Origin: an uncultured Pirellulaceae bacterium
GTDB lineage: Bacteria; Planctomycetota; Planctomycetia; Pirellulales; Pirellulaceae
DNA length: 64,000 nucleotides
Reading direction: 5' to 3'
Assembly (NCBI GenBank): GCA_937929805.1
Contig: CALFUT010000012.1
Location: 62,001 to 126,000 of the forward strand
Part shown: positions 28,931-38,080 of the stretch, piece after piece
Layout: each line of letters begins with the position of its first letter
Position numbering within the stretch: position 1 is the first letter of the stretch
Notes under the pieces: model-generated
The model's database searches: none
What the model was told of the DNA's origin: nothing
The model's input: only the letters and a program-made list of their open reading frames with translations
Program-made: the position numbers and the translations under genes

Positions 28931-28987
28931 GTAAGTTTAATCTTGCCTTCTGCCTAAACGTCGATGGCACCTTGCGATGCGAGGTGC
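28931..28987 (+). repeat. Dispersed element copy 2 plus hairpin between ilvB and ilvN
   Basis: GTTTAATCTTGCCTTCTGCC at 28935-28954 is a relative of the elements at 25722 and 33071. It is followed by a 9-bp hairpin GCACCTTGC-GAT-GCGAGGTGC (28967-28987, one G-U pair) about 55 bases before ilvN. It may modulate the ilvB/ilvN ratio or simply be a repeat. Confidence 0.45.
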
Positions 28988-29043
28988 GGCTTATTGTTTA
29001 CCCAAAGATTTACTTTTATTTTTTGAACAGTCTTGTGATTTCC

Positions 29044-29583
29044 ATGAACCAAACGATTGTCACCACCGATACACCGGTTGCTTCGACTCGCAATGTTAAT
29101 TCGCATACCCTTTCCATTCTTTCTAAGAATGAACCGGGCGTATTGATGCGAATCTGCCAAGTGTTTTCTCGACGAGCTTTCAACATTGACTCGTTGGTCG
29201 TTTCAGAAGGATACCAACGCGATTACGCTCGGATGACGATCGACGTTTCCGGTGCTTCCGCGGGACTCGAGCAGATCGTTAAACAGGTCAACAAACTGAT
29301 CGATGTGATTCACTGCTGCGAGCATACGGCAGAGGACTCGGTGGTAAAGGAATTGGCGTTGATCAAGTTTATCGCCAATCGTGACGACCGCACCGAAGCG
29401 CTTCATGTGATCGAGCACTTTGGTGGCAAGACCGTTGATCTGACGCCGACTTCGATGATTGCCATGATTCAGGGCGATTCGGCCAAGATTGACGCGGCTG
29501 AAACGATGATGGGTCAGTTCAGCATCATTGAAATGGTTCGCACCGGAAAAGTTGTGATGGCTCGCGGCGAACAGCCAACCTGA
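29044..29583 (+). CDS. ilvN: Acetolactate synthase, regulatory (ACT) subunit
   Basis: A 179-residue small subunit. The ACT domain opens with HTLSILSKNEPGVLMRICQV and FSRRAFNIDSLVVSEG at about residues 19-60; the C-terminal half carries LALIKFIANRD and TSMIAMIQGDSAKIDA, as in IlvN/IlvH. It binds the catalytic subunit and gives valine feedback inhibition. The start at 29044 is chosen because the upstream extension from 28972 is the hairpin region. Could be named ilvH in some schemes. Confidence 0.93.
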   Translation: MNQTIVTTDTPVASTRNVNSHTLSILSKNEPGVLMRICQVFSRRAFNIDSLVVSEGYQRDYARMTIDVSGASAGLEQIVKQVNKLIDVIHCCEHTAEDSVVKELALIKFIANRDDRTEALHVIEHFGGKTVDLTPTSMIAMIQGDSAKIDAAETMMGQFSIIEMVRTGKVVMARGEQPT

Positions 29584-30029
29584 TTGCCCCGTCGGTTCAG
29601 TCAGGCCGCTTGATGATTGGATTAAGTTGTCAATTCGATTGAGTCAGTGATTCGGTTGGTAAGTTGGCGATTCGATTGAGTTAGTGATTCGATTGAGTTA
29701 GTGATGTGACGGACTGATTGAGTTGGCGGGCCGAAGGTCCGATCCTATGTCAGCCCAACGGCAACGCCTTGGGTTGTTGTGCGCACAAACATTCTGCGGG
29801 CCGAACGTCCAGCCCTAAACCAAAGGTTGCTCACTCGTTAGTATGGGACCTTCGCTTCAAAATCGAACGGCGAAGCGACGTTCGCTTGAGCAGTTTCTTT
29901 CGCGCCGCCAAGGTGAAAGGGTTTTGAAACGCAGAGGCGCGGAGGGCGCAGAGTTGAAGCGTGACAGAATGCTCCGTGTTTGAATCTTGATAGGACTGGA
30001 ACGCGCTGGCCGTTTTCCGTTGGGCCACG
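29584..30029. other. Repeat-rich intergenic region
   Basis: About 445 bases between convergent genes. 29613-29725 holds imperfect tandem copies of GATTCGATTGAGTTAGT. 29728-29818 holds GGGCCGAAGGTCC / CAGCCCAACGGCAACGCCTTGGG-type palindromic elements, also found near 36181-36265. No coding signal. Confidence 0.7.
29613..29725. repeat. Imperfect tandem repeat GATTCGATTGAGTTAGT
   Basis: Five to six degenerate copies of a roughly 17-base unit; the last two full copies are nearly identical. No function evident. Confidence 0.65.
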
Positions 30030-31637
30030 CTACGAACCGGCGTTCCAGCCGTCGGATGACTCGACCCCGGATGTTAGTTGCTGAACTGAATGGATCGGCA
30101 CCGGTTGGAATGGGATTCCTGATCCCTGCAACCAATCCAAAAACTCCGTCTGCCGAGCGATGTCGGGAAACTCGAATCCCATCAACGCTTGGCCCTCGGT
30201 CTGACCGGTGTCGGTGTAATTCATGTAGCACACGTTGCCCAAGCGACTGGCCCCTCGCATGAATTCACGCAACGCGCCGGGGCGGTTGGCGAACTCGATC
30301 ACGGCAAAGAACGGCAGCTTCAACCGATCGACTCGAAACGGAATGACCCGAAAGTTGGATGCAGCCGACCCAGTGACTTCTTGGAACGGCGGAATGGCCG
30401 GGTCACGAAGGAACTCTTCCAGATCCGCCAGTGCCGAATGAGGAACCTCGACCCCGATCGTCGGGTAAGCAATGTCGTCACCCATGCGACCGTACTGAAA
30501 GTCGATGATGTTCATGTTCACGAAAAACTGATCCAGCAAGCCGATCAGCGAACCCGCTTTCTCGGATAATTCGAATTGGTAGTAACGCGTTTCCGGTCGT
30601 TGAACCTGTCCCATCCGAGCAATCTTGGGCAGCATCATGAAGTCGACGTTGGATCCAGAAAGAATCGCCAGCGGACGGTCGTCAGGCTCGAACTCGGTGG
30701 CCATCGCTGCCGCGACGCCCAGGCCGGCCGACGGTTCAACGATGACTCGCATTGTTTGCCACAAGAATTGAATGGCGTGACAGGCGTCGTCGTTGCTGAC
30801 TCGCATGCAATCGTCCAGCAGCATGCTACACAATCGAAACGGCAACTTGCCCGGGCACGCGACCGCCGTCCCGTCGCAGAATTTGTCCAGCGTTTCCAGC
30901 GTGACCCGTTCGCCGGCCTCGATCGAGCGAGACATGCTGTCCTGCCCTGCCCCTTCGACGCCAATGACTTTGATTTCTGGATGGGTCCGCTTGATGACCG
31001 ACGCGATGCCTGCCGCGACACCGCCACCGCCGATGCCGATAAAGACGTGCGTGGGAAGTTCGGGAAGTTGATCCAAGAATTCGACGGCGATGGTGGACTG
31101 TCCGGCGATCACGTCCAAGTCATCGTAGGGCGGGATGAAGGTGCCGCCGGATTCTTCTGCATACCGGATCGCTTCGCGTTGCGATTCATCGAACGAGTCA
31201 CCATGCAATCGGATGGTGACGAAGTCGCCACCAAAGTTTCGGACGGATTCCTGCTTCAACAGCGGCGTAGAGAGCGGCATGAAGATCGTGGCGTTTAGCT
31301 TTTGCCTTGCTGCAACAACCGCAACGCCTTGGGCATGGTTCCCGGCCGACGCGGCGACTAGTTGTCCCTTGAACCCGGCATCACAGATTTTTGAAATCTT
31401 GTTCCCTGATCCTCGCCATTTGTAACTGTGAACAGTGGAGATATCTTCTCGTTTGAGTGAAAGCGGTGCGCCGCCGGGCAGCGTTACCGTGTCGATCGAC
31501 GTGGCCGGGTGCAGCGAGTAGATCCGTCCGATTGCAGCCTTCGTTTCCTGCGCCAGCGCTTCGAGAAGCTGTTCGTCGGTCAGGAGGTCAGGATTGTTGT
31601 CAGAAGCGGTGTTCACATCGATTCCGTGTAATTTCAA
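30030..31637 (-). CDS. ilvA: Threonine ammonia-lyase, biosynthetic
   Basis: A 535-residue PLP enzyme converting threonine to 2-ketobutyrate, the first isoleucine-specific step. The PLP lysine is K73 in SYKWRGSGNK; the phosphate loop GIGGGGVAAG follows near residue 200. The C-terminal third (about 345-510) comprises two ACT-like regulatory domains (YYQFELSEKAGSLIGLLD, FFAVIEFANRPGALREF), as in isoleucine-inhibited long IlvA. It lies downstream of ilvC on the same strand, with a terminator between. Confidence 0.93.
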   Translation of the reverse strand: MKLHGIDVNTASDNNPDLLTDEQLLEALAQETKAAIGRIYSLHPATSIDTVTLPGGAPLSLKREDISTVHSYKWRGSGNKISKICDAGFKGQLVAASAGNHAQGVAVVAARQKLNATIFMPLSTPLLKQESVRNFGGDFVTIRLHGDSFDESQREAIRYAEESGGTFIPPYDDLDVIAGQSTIAVEFLDQLPELPTHVFIGIGGGGVAAGIASVIKRTHPEIKVIGVEGAGQDSMSRSIEAGERVTLETLDKFCDGTAVACPGKLPFRLCSMLLDDCMRVSNDDACHAIQFLWQTMRVIVEPSAGLGVAAAMATEFEPDDRPLAILSGSNVDFMMLPKIARMGQVQRPETRYYQFELSEKAGSLIGLLDQFFVNMNIIDFQYGRMGDDIAYPTIGVEVPHSALADLEEFLRDPAIPPFQEVTGSAASNFRVIPFRVDRLKLPFFAVIEFANRPGALREFMRGASRLGNVCYMNYTDTGQTEGQALMGFEFPDIARQTEFLDWLQGSGIPFQPVPIHSVQQLTSGVESSDGWNAGS

Positions 31638-31681
31638 AAACGTGTGGCAGAAAACTGGGCGGGCAATTTGAACGTGGGCAC

Positions 31682-31727
31682 AAAAAAAGCCGAAGCCACG
31701 ATTTTATATCATAGCTTCGGCTTTTGG
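31682..31727 (-). terminator. Strong hairpin terminator after ilvC
   Basis: A perfect 12-bp inverted repeat (AAAAGCCGAAGC / GCTTCGGCTTTT, arms 31685-31696 and 31714-31725) is followed, read leftward, by a run of seven T. It lies 28 bases after the ilvC stop and separates ilvC from ilvA. Confidence 0.85.
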
Positions 31728-31754
31728 GTTAATCAGTGTTCAATCATGATCGCA

Positions 31755-32759
31755 CTAGGCGTGGTTTTCTTTCAACCATGAGAACTGTTTGCGAAGCTCT
31801 TTTCCGCATGTTTCGATTGGGTGATCCAGATCTTCCTGCATCATACGCTTGAATTCCGGCATGCCGTTCTCGTCTTCGGCCTGCCAGTTCTTGGCAAAGG
31901 TGCCGTCTTGGATTTCTGTTAGAACCTTTTTCATCTCGGCCCGAGTATCCGCGTTGACGATTCGCTTACCGGTGATCAAGTCACCCCAAGCAGCGGTATC
32001 GCTGACGAATTCGTGCATTCGAGCCAAGCCACCTTCGTAGATCAAGTCGACGATCAGCTTGACTTCGTGAAGGCACTCAAAGTAAGCGATTTCAGGTTGG
32101 TAGCCGGCTTCGACCAAAGTTTCCCAGCCAGCCACGATTAGTTCCGACAAGCCACCGCAAAGAACGGCTTGCTCGCCGAACAGATCGGTTTCTGTTTCTT
32201 CTGGGAAGGTTGTTTGAATGATTCCCGCGCGAGCACAGCCAACGCCCGAGCCGTAGGCCAACGCCATTTCCAACGCGTTGCCGGTCGCGTCTTGGTGAAC
32301 GGCGACCAGTCCAGGGACGCCGCTTCCCTCTTCGTACTGGCGACGAACCATTCCGCCTGGGCCTTTCGGCGCGATCAGGACAACGTTGTGCTGTTCGTCC
32401 ACTTTGATCGATCCAAAGTGAATGTTGAATCCGTGGCTGAACAAAACCGTCGAGCCGGGTTTCAGGTTGTCCGCGACGTGGTCACGGTAAACTTGAGGCT
32501 GAGCCAGATCGGGGCACAGTAGGCAAACGATATCGCCTTGCTTGGCGGCGTCGGCCATTGACATTGGGGTCCAGCCTTCGGATTCGGCTTGCTTCCAGCT
32601 TTTACCGCCTTCGCGGATTCCAACCACGACATTGACGCCGCTGTCTCGCAGGTTCATCGCTTGTCCGCGACCTTGGCTGCCGTAACCAATCACCGCCACA
32701 CACTTGCCTTCGAGTGCTTTTGTGTTGACGTCGCTTTCGAAAAACATGGTTACTGCCAT
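31755..32759 (-). CDS. ilvC: Ketol-acid reductoisomerase
   Basis: A 334-residue class I enzyme that isomerises and reduces acetolactate. The Rossmann motif [17 protein letters not shown] is near residues 25-41; [19 protein letters not shown] and [21 protein letters not shown] carry metal and substrate ligands. The ATG at 32759 has an AGGAG site 11 bases before it; the frame extends upstream to 32927 without family similarity. Confidence 0.95.
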   Translation of the reverse strand: MAVTMFFESDVNTKALEGKCVAVIGYGSQGRGQAMNLRDSGVNVVVGIREGGKSWKQAESEGWTPMSMADAAKQGDIVCLLCPDLAQPQVYRDHVADNLKPGSTVLFSHGFNIHFGSIKVDEQHNVVLIAPKGPGGMVRRQYEEGSGVPGLVAVHQDATGNALEMALAYGSGVGCARAGIIQTTFPEETETDLFGEQAVLCGGLSELIVAGWETLVEAGYQPEIAYFECLHEVKLIVDLIYEGGLARMHEFVSDTAAWGDLITGKRIVNADTRAEMKKVLTEIQDGTFAKNWQAEDENGMPEFKRMMQEDLDHPIETCGKELRKQFSWLKENHA

Positions 32760-33199
32760 CGGGCTGAACTCCTGAAAATGGGTGGATCGAACTGAAGTCG
32801 ATCGGGTGAAAGATCTGGGCGACAGAGAGAAATTGCAGGCCAAAAAGCGGATGCCAAGACGCGAGAATCCGGCTCTGTCGCGATAAAATTGAATCGGAGA
32901 TTCTAGTTCAAAACCCAGCGGTGTCAACGTAGCGAATCTCGGCCAAGTTGCCTTAGTCTCGAACCCGTAGGGTCGAGTTGACCACTACAACCGCCGTCTC
33001 TGGAGAGAACCGCTCCGCACGCGTTGGCCACGCTTGGGCACCTCCCGTGGCCAGCGAAATCATGGCAAACTAAGGGCAGAAGGCAAAGTTAAACTCACCG
33101 ACCACGACACTGAAACCTCGACCGATTTTCTCCGGGGGCCGGTACGTCTCATTCTGCCGCTGGTAAAGAGTCTCAAACCCCGGAACTTGGAGTACGACG
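32760..33199. other. Intergenic region between ilvC and ppc
   Basis: About 440 bases between divergent genes. It contains the inverted third copy of the GTTTAA-CTTGCCTTCTGCC element at 33071-33099. No gene recognised; promoters for ilvC and ppc should lie here. Confidence 0.55.
33071..33099 (-). repeat. Dispersed intergenic element, copy 3 (inverted)
   Basis: On the minus strand it reads GTTTAACTTTGCCTTCTGCC then CTTA, close to the copies at 25722 and 28935. Confidence 0.45.
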
Positions 33200-35971
33200 A
33201 TGGCAAACGATCAACTGAAAACGAGCATTCGATTGTTGGGTGACCTTCTCGGCCAGACGATTGTCGACCAAGAAGGGGACGATGTTTTTCAGCAAGAAGA
33301 AGAAATCCGCAGCCTGTTCAAAGCATGGCGTCAAGGAGATCAGGATGCTTCGGCGAAGATCGATTCTATCATTCCTGAACTTGTGGCCGACCTGCCGCGT
33401 GCCCAAGCGGTGCTCAAAGCCTTTTCAAGTTACTTCCAGTTGATCAACTTGGCCGAGGAGCGTCAGCGGGCTCGCGTCCTAAAAGACCGTAGCGAAGCCG
33501 CTCGTCAGTCCGGCAAACCGATGGACGAGACCATCGCGCAAGCGATCAAGACACTGGCCGCTGAGGGTGTCGACGCTGCCGAGATGCAGAAGATTCTGAA
33601 CGGGATGGCGATCACGCCCGTGTTTACCGCTCATCCAACAGAATCCAAACGTCGCACCGTGCGCCAGTTGATGGCCAATATTTCCGAGTTGATCCAACGC
33701 TACAACTCGGCCGACAACAACGAGTACGATCGCGATTCCGTTCGTGAATTGATCCACGACCACATTGTCCTTCTTTGGCAAACGGATGAAACCCGAGACC
33801 GTCGGCCGACCGTTTTGGATGAAGTTCGCAACACCGGTTTGTATTTTTTCGAAACCGTGTTGTTTGATCTGGTCCCACGGATTTATCAAGAACTGGAAAC
33901 CGCATTGGCGGACGAATGGCCGGATTACGAATTTGATGTTCCGCAATTGTTAACGTACGGTTCGTGGATTGGCGGCGACCGCGATGGAAACCCATACGTC
34001 ACACCTGCAGTAACCGAAGAAGCTTTGCGGGCGCACAAGGCAACCATTCTGGTGCGGTACCTTTATGAGGTGGACGCGATGTATGGCCTGCTGAGCCCGT
34101 CGCTTGAACGAGCGGGTTTCAGTCAGGCGTTTTTGGATCACTTGGCATCATGCATGGATCGAGTGCCGGCCGAAGAGAACGAAACGTTTGCTCGGTTCTC
34201 ACAAGAGCCCTATCGCCAAATGATGATCTGGATCTTTCGGCGACTCAAAGCGACTCAGAAACAAAACGAACAACCTTGGGGCGAAATCGTTCAGGATGAT
34301 CGATCCTACGGGTCTGCTGAAGAATTCCTGAACGATCTACTGTTGGTTCGTGACAGCCTAATTCAAAACAAGGGCGAGCGACTTGTGTGGGGCCGGTTCG
34401 ATCGGTTAATCCGTGCGGTTAAGGTTTTTGGTTTCCATCTGGCGACCTTGGACGTTCGACAGCACGCTGACTTCCATCGGCAGGCGACCGCCGAAGTGTT
34501 CGCAAGAAATCAGACGGTTGAAAACTATGCGGAGCTGGAGGAATCCGAAAAAATCCGCTTGCTGACCGAAGAAATCGAATCGCCTCGACCGTGGACCGGT
34601 GGCAGCAAAGCGTCAGCGCTCGGACTGAGCGACGCGACGGATCAGACGTTGCAGCTGTTTCGAAAAATTGGGCAGGCGCATCAGAAGCTTGGCAACGCTT
34701 CAATGCAAACTTACATCATCAGCATGACCGAAGGCGTCAGCAACTTGCTGGAGGTTCTGTTGATGACGCACGACGCCGGACTCGCGGGTCAACTGGATAT
34801 CGTTCCGCTATTCGAAACCGTCGCGGATCTGAAAGCGGCTCCAAAGATCATGGAGAACCTTTTCAAAAACCCTGTTTACGCGAAGCACTTAAAACAGCGT
34901 GGCGGCAAGCAGCAGATCATGATCGGGTACAGCGACAGCAACAAAGACGGCGGGTACCTGCGAGCCAACTGGATGCTCTTTACCGCGCAGCGAAATCTGG
35001 CGGAAATTTGCAACCGCCACGGCATCGTGTTGACCTTGTTCCATGGTCGCGGCGGTTCGTTGGGACGCGGCGGCGGTCCGGCCAACCGAGCGATTCTGTC
35101 CCAGCCCCCGGAATCCGTCAAAGGTCGCATCCGGGTTACCGAACAGGGCGAAGTGGTTAGCTCGCGGTACAGCGATCCCGAGATCGCACATCGTCACCTT
35201 GAGCAGTTGGTCAACGCGGTACTTCGTTCCAGCGGAAAGCGTCCGCACTACGATCAACTCGAACGCTGGTCTTCGATTATGGACGACGTCAGTTCGGCTG
35301 CTCATGCCAGATATCGATCGCTGGTTGAGGATCCATATTTTATCGAGTACTTCAAAGCGGCGTCACCGATTGATCTGATCGGTCAAATGAATATCGGCTC
35401 GCGGCCCGCGCATCGCCGCGCGACTCGGTCGCTAAATGATCTGCGAGCCATCCCTTGGGTGTTCTCGTGGACGCAGTCTCGTACGGGCGTTCCCAGCTGG
35501 TTTGGCGTCGGTTCGGGGTTCGAGGCGTGGCTGAACGAAAGCGAAGATCAGCGCGAGGTGCGCATGAAAGAGCTTCAGGAGATGTACGGTCAGTGGCCCT
35601 TCTTCCGCACTCTGATGGGTAACGTTCATCTTGGCTTGGGACGAGCCGATATGGTGATCTCGAAATGTTACTCTCAGTTGGCCGGAGAGGATGCGGGCGA
35701 GACGATCCATGGCAAGATTCAAGCCGAATACGAATTGAGTAAACGGTTGGTGCTGGAAATTACCGGGCACGACGACTTGCTGGATACCGAGCCCTGGTTG
35801 CAGAAGAGTATCCGTGTGCGAAACCCGTACGTCGATCCGATGAATCGGATTCAGGTCGAGCTTTTGAAGCATTTTCGCAACGCGTCCGACGAGTCGCAGA
35901 CCGATGCATTGGCTAGGGCGATCTTGCAATCAGTCAACGGCATCGCAGCCGGTCTGCAGACGGTGGGATAG
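33200..35971 (+). CDS. ppc: Phosphoenolpyruvate carboxylase
   Basis: A 923-residue enzyme making oxaloacetate from PEP and bicarbonate. The catalytic His lies in TAHPTES at about residues 142-148, a second signature GYSDSNKDGGYL near 575 and the loop FHGRGGSLGRGGGP near 613-626; the C-terminus has the QxxNxG-like ending region. Full length for bacterial Ppc. The ATG at 33200 has a GGAACTTGGAG stretch upstream. Anaplerotic, supplying aspartate-family amino acids including the threonine used by the nearby ilvA. Confidence 0.96.
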   Translation: MANDQLKTSIRLLGDLLGQTIVDQEGDDVFQQEEEIRSLFKAWRQGDQDASAKIDSIIPELVADLPRAQAVLKAFSSYFQLINLAEERQRARVLKDRSEAARQSGKPMDETIAQAIKTLAAEGVDAAEMQKILNGMAITPVFTAHPTESKRRTVRQLMANISELIQRYNSADNNEYDRDSVRELIHDHIVLLWQTDETRDRRPTVLDEVRNTGLYFFETVLFDLVPRIYQELETALADEWPDYEFDVPQLLTYGSWIGGDRDGNPYVTPAVTEEALRAHKATILVRYLYEVDAMYGLLSPSLERAGFSQAFLDHLASCMDRVPAEENETFARFSQEPYRQMMIWIFRRLKATQKQNEQPWGEIVQDDRSYGSAEEFLNDLLLVRDSLIQNKGERLVWGRFDRLIRAVKVFGFHLATLDVRQHADFHRQATAEVFARNQTVENYAELEESEKIRLLTEEIESPRPWTGGSKASALGLSDATDQTLQLFRKIGQAHQKLGNASMQTYIISMTEGVSNLLEVLLMTHDAGLAGQLDIVPLFETVADLKAAPKIMENLFKNPVYAKHLKQRGGKQQIMIGYSDSNKDGGYLRANWMLFTAQRNLAEICNRHGIVLTLFHGRGGSLGRGGGPANRAILSQPPESVKGRIRVTEQGEVVSSRYSDPEIAHRHLEQLVNAVLRSSGKRPHYDQLERWSSIMDDVSSAAHARYRSLVEDPYFIEYFKAASPIDLIGQMNIGSRPAHRRATRSLNDLRAIPWVFSWTQSRTGVPSWFGVGSGFEAWLNESEDQREVRMKELQEMYGQWPFFRTLMGNVHLGLGRADMVISKCYSQLAGEDAGETIHGKIQAEYELSKRLVLEITGHDDLLDTEPWLQKSIRVRNPYVDPMNRIQVELLKHFRNASDESQTDALARAILQSVNGIAAGLQTVG

Positions 35972-36339
35972 GTCCGTGGAGACGGTTCTTCAGCGGAGGG
36001 GCCGAATGGCAATCAATCTAGGTTTTTATTAACTACTTCGAATTGTTTTTGGTGCGTTTTAGCCCGGAGGGCGACACAAAACGCTTTGTGCCGCCCTCCG
36101 GGCTGATTGTTTGTTCACGCCTCGTCCGGTGGCTGACGCCACCGGCATTTCTTGTGCCGGCCTCCGGCCTACAATGAACGGCACGGGCCGAAGGCCCAGC
36201 CCTATGTCAGCCCAAGGCATCGCCTTGGGTACGAAGATTCAGAAAACAGGCGGGCCGAAGGTCCAGCACTACTATTACGACGAGGTAGGTGACGGTGTGC
36301 TCGCGGTGGACGGTCGGCCCTTTCGTGGCCGTTGCCCTG
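35972..36339. other. Repeat-rich intergenic region after ppc
   Basis: About 370 bases between convergent genes, containing the 36061 hairpin, a CCGGTGGCTGACGCCACCGG palindrome at about 36127, and GGGCCGAAGGCCC / AGCCCAAGGCATCGCCTTGGG elements at 36184-36230 related to those at 29728. No gene seen. Confidence 0.65.
36061..36104 (+). terminator. Long hairpin after ppc (terminator or REP-like)
   Basis: Arms AGCCCGGAGGGCG / CGCCCTCCGGGCT are perfectly complementary over 13 bp and pairing continues inward (CACAAA/TTTGTG) across one mismatch. No proper T-run follows (GATTGTTTGTTC), so it could be a terminator or a palindromic repeat. Confidence 0.6.
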
Positions 36340-37248
36340 TTATGCCTTCGCTTGCTTACCGGCTGATGTTAGGCGGAAGACGGTGATTTCCGGTCGAGCC
36401 ATGAAGCGAACACGAGCCGAATGCCCGATGCCTCGGTTGATGTACATCTTGTGGCCGCCTTCGATTTGGTACTTGCCCGACACGTAGTTGTAATTCGCGA
36501 CCGGTAGCCGAGGTGCGCCGATGATCGGGAACTTGCACTGGCCTCCGTGAGTATGTCCACACAAGATCCAGCTTTGGTAGCCGTCCCAGATTGGCAAATC
36601 GGCCGTGTCCGGATTATGGCTGAGCGTGATCGTAGCACCGCTGTTGGCCGTCGATGCGATTAAGTCACGCGCGAAATCCTTTTGAAAACTTCCTTGCCAG
36701 AAGTTACCGTACCAGAGGTCAGGAAGTCCGACCACGTTCAAGCCCGATAGCTCAACCGCATCATTGATCAAAAGGTTCAGGCCTTGATCCTCGAAGGCAT
36801 TGATCAATCGTTCGGTATTCGGCGCATTTTTGGCGACCTTAGGCGTTGAACCGCCATAATCGTGGTTGCCCAACACGCAAGCCGTTCCCAATTTTCCACG
36901 CGGCATGTGTGAGAGTAGCTTGATGCCTTTGTCTGTGTGCCATTGGGTGGCATTGTCCAGATAGTCGCCGGTAAAGAAAACGAAATCGGGCTTCAAGGCG
37001 TCAATGTAATCGAACTGCCGGCGCAAATAGCTTTCTTCTACTCCGCGGCCGACGTGCAAATCACTAATCTGGATAGCGGTTGCGTTGACCAAGTGATCGG
37101 GCAGGTCCGGGATTGGCAGATCGTGATGATCGACACTTACCCAACGGGGTTCGATCCCGAACGCATAAATGCCAAGCCCCGCGACCGTTGCGACGGCTCC
37201 GCGCCGCAGGAACGAGCGGCGTGTGACTAATTTTGGATCGAGTGGCAC
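36340..37248 (-). CDS. Tat-exported metallophosphoesterase
   Basis: A 302-residue calcineurin-like phosphoesterase. Metal motifs are SDLHVG (about 68-73), FTGDYLDN (about 98-105), GNHDYGG (about 139-145), then LSHNPD and GHTHGGQ. The N-terminus has a twin-arginine signal (TRRSFLRRGAVATVAG), indicating folded export. The GTG at 37248 is chosen because it begins just before the signal; the open frame reaches 37701, but that extra part is made of intergenic repeat sequence. YkuE/YaeI-type proteins act on phospholipid or lipid A intermediates; the substrate here is unknown. Confidence 0.87.
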   Translation of the reverse strand: MPLDPKLVTRRSFLRRGAVATVAGLGIYAFGIEPRWVSVDHHDLPIPDLPDHLVNATAIQISDLHVGRGVEESYLRRQFDYIDALKPDFVFFTGDYLDNATQWHTDKGIKLLSHMPRGKLGTACVLGNHDYGGSTPKVAKNAPNTERLINAFEDQGLNLLINDAVELSGLNVVGLPDLWYGNFWQGSFQKDFARDLIASTANSGATITLSHNPDTADLPIWDGYQSWILCGHTHGGQCKFPIIGAPRLPVANYNYVSGKYQIEGGHKMYINRGIGHSARVRFMARPEITVFRLTSAGKQAKA

Positions 37249-37480
37249 AGCAGTTTTGGGCGTGATGAGAGATCGATTGACGGGTCCCTGAATTATAGCA
37301 TTCGCTGGTCGTTGGGGGGGCGAAAATATTGGGATGCCGAAATGCACGACAATCCAAGGGGGACAACTGGGGTTGTCTGTTTGGTGGGGTGGGCGTTGTG
37401 TTGCGGTGGCCGCGCAGAATCGCTTTGCCGAATTCCGATCGCTGCCTGTGCCGAATTGCGTTGCACTGCCCGTGCCAAAT

Positions 37481-37580
37481 TTATCCCGCAGGGATTTCAG
37501 CTTGTAGCCGGTGATCAGCGAAGCGCCATCACCGGTGGCGCGCGATGGAAAACGCATCCTGAAAGGATGCCAGCGTTGGA
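37481..37580. repeat. 100-bp direct repeat, copy A
   Basis: Starts TTATCCCGCAGGGATTTCAG and ends in a GCATCCT-GAA-AGGATGC hairpin. Copy B is 450 bases downstream with about six differences. A fragment (AAAGGATGCCAGCA) recurs near 63458. Confidence 0.8.
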
Positions 37581-37661
37581 GAGGATCGCTGGCATCCATC
37601 CGGGATGCGAATGATTGGTGACTTGCACCGGTGGTTTTCGCTGCGCTCGACCGCCGGCTAC

Positions 37662-37776
37662 AAGCTGTTATGCCTTCGGCATGATATGGAACCGGCGGCA
37701 AGGCAAGCTGCTATGCCTTCGACATGATGCGGAACCGGCAACGAGGCAAGCTGTTATACCTTCGGCATGTTGCGGA
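37662..37776. repeat. 43-bp tandem repeat, about 2.7 copies
   Basis: Units begin AAGCTGTTATGCCTTCGGCA at 37662, 37705 and 37748. Each includes the small hairpin ATGCC-TTC-GGCAT and GGAACCGGC. Confidence 0.75.
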
Positions 37777-37930
37777 TTCGTTCAGAAACATGCGTGATGA
37801 TGCCTGCGGCACAATGCGCCGAGTCAGTTAGGCAGGCGTGATGGTGCCTTCGGCATGATGTGCGGCTGTCAGTGAAGCAGGCGGAGCATGCTTCGACGTG
37901 ATGTGGGGTGAGGTGGTGAATGCTTAGGGT

Positions 37931-38030
37931 TTATCCCGCAGGGATTTCAGCTTGTAGCTGGTGATCAGCGAAGCGCCATCACCGGTGACTTGCGATGGAA
38001 AACGCATCCTGAAAGGATGCCAGCAGTGGA
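37931..38030. repeat. 100-bp direct repeat, copy B
   Basis: Same orientation as copy A at 37481; six visible mismatches in 100 bases, clustered near the CACCGGTG junction. Confidence 0.8.
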
Positions 38031-38080
38031 AAGGAAAGCGATGTTTGCTCCGGTAAGCAGCGGAGTCGTTCCGCCTTGCA

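Larger units (their letters stand above)
37249..38080. other. Large repeat-filled intergenic region
   Basis: About 830 bases with no credible gene; made largely of the 100-bp direct repeat pair and a 43-bp tandem array described below, plus further degenerate TGCCTTCGGCATGATG copies to about 37900. Confidence 0.7.

Noticed and set aside
37249-37701. N-terminal extension of the metallophosphoesterase
   Set aside because: The 151 extra codons lie in repeated intergenic sequence and precede the twin-arginine signal.
37662-37776. CRISPR array
   Set aside because: Units are contiguous tandem copies of 43 bp without unique spacers and no cas genes are nearby.
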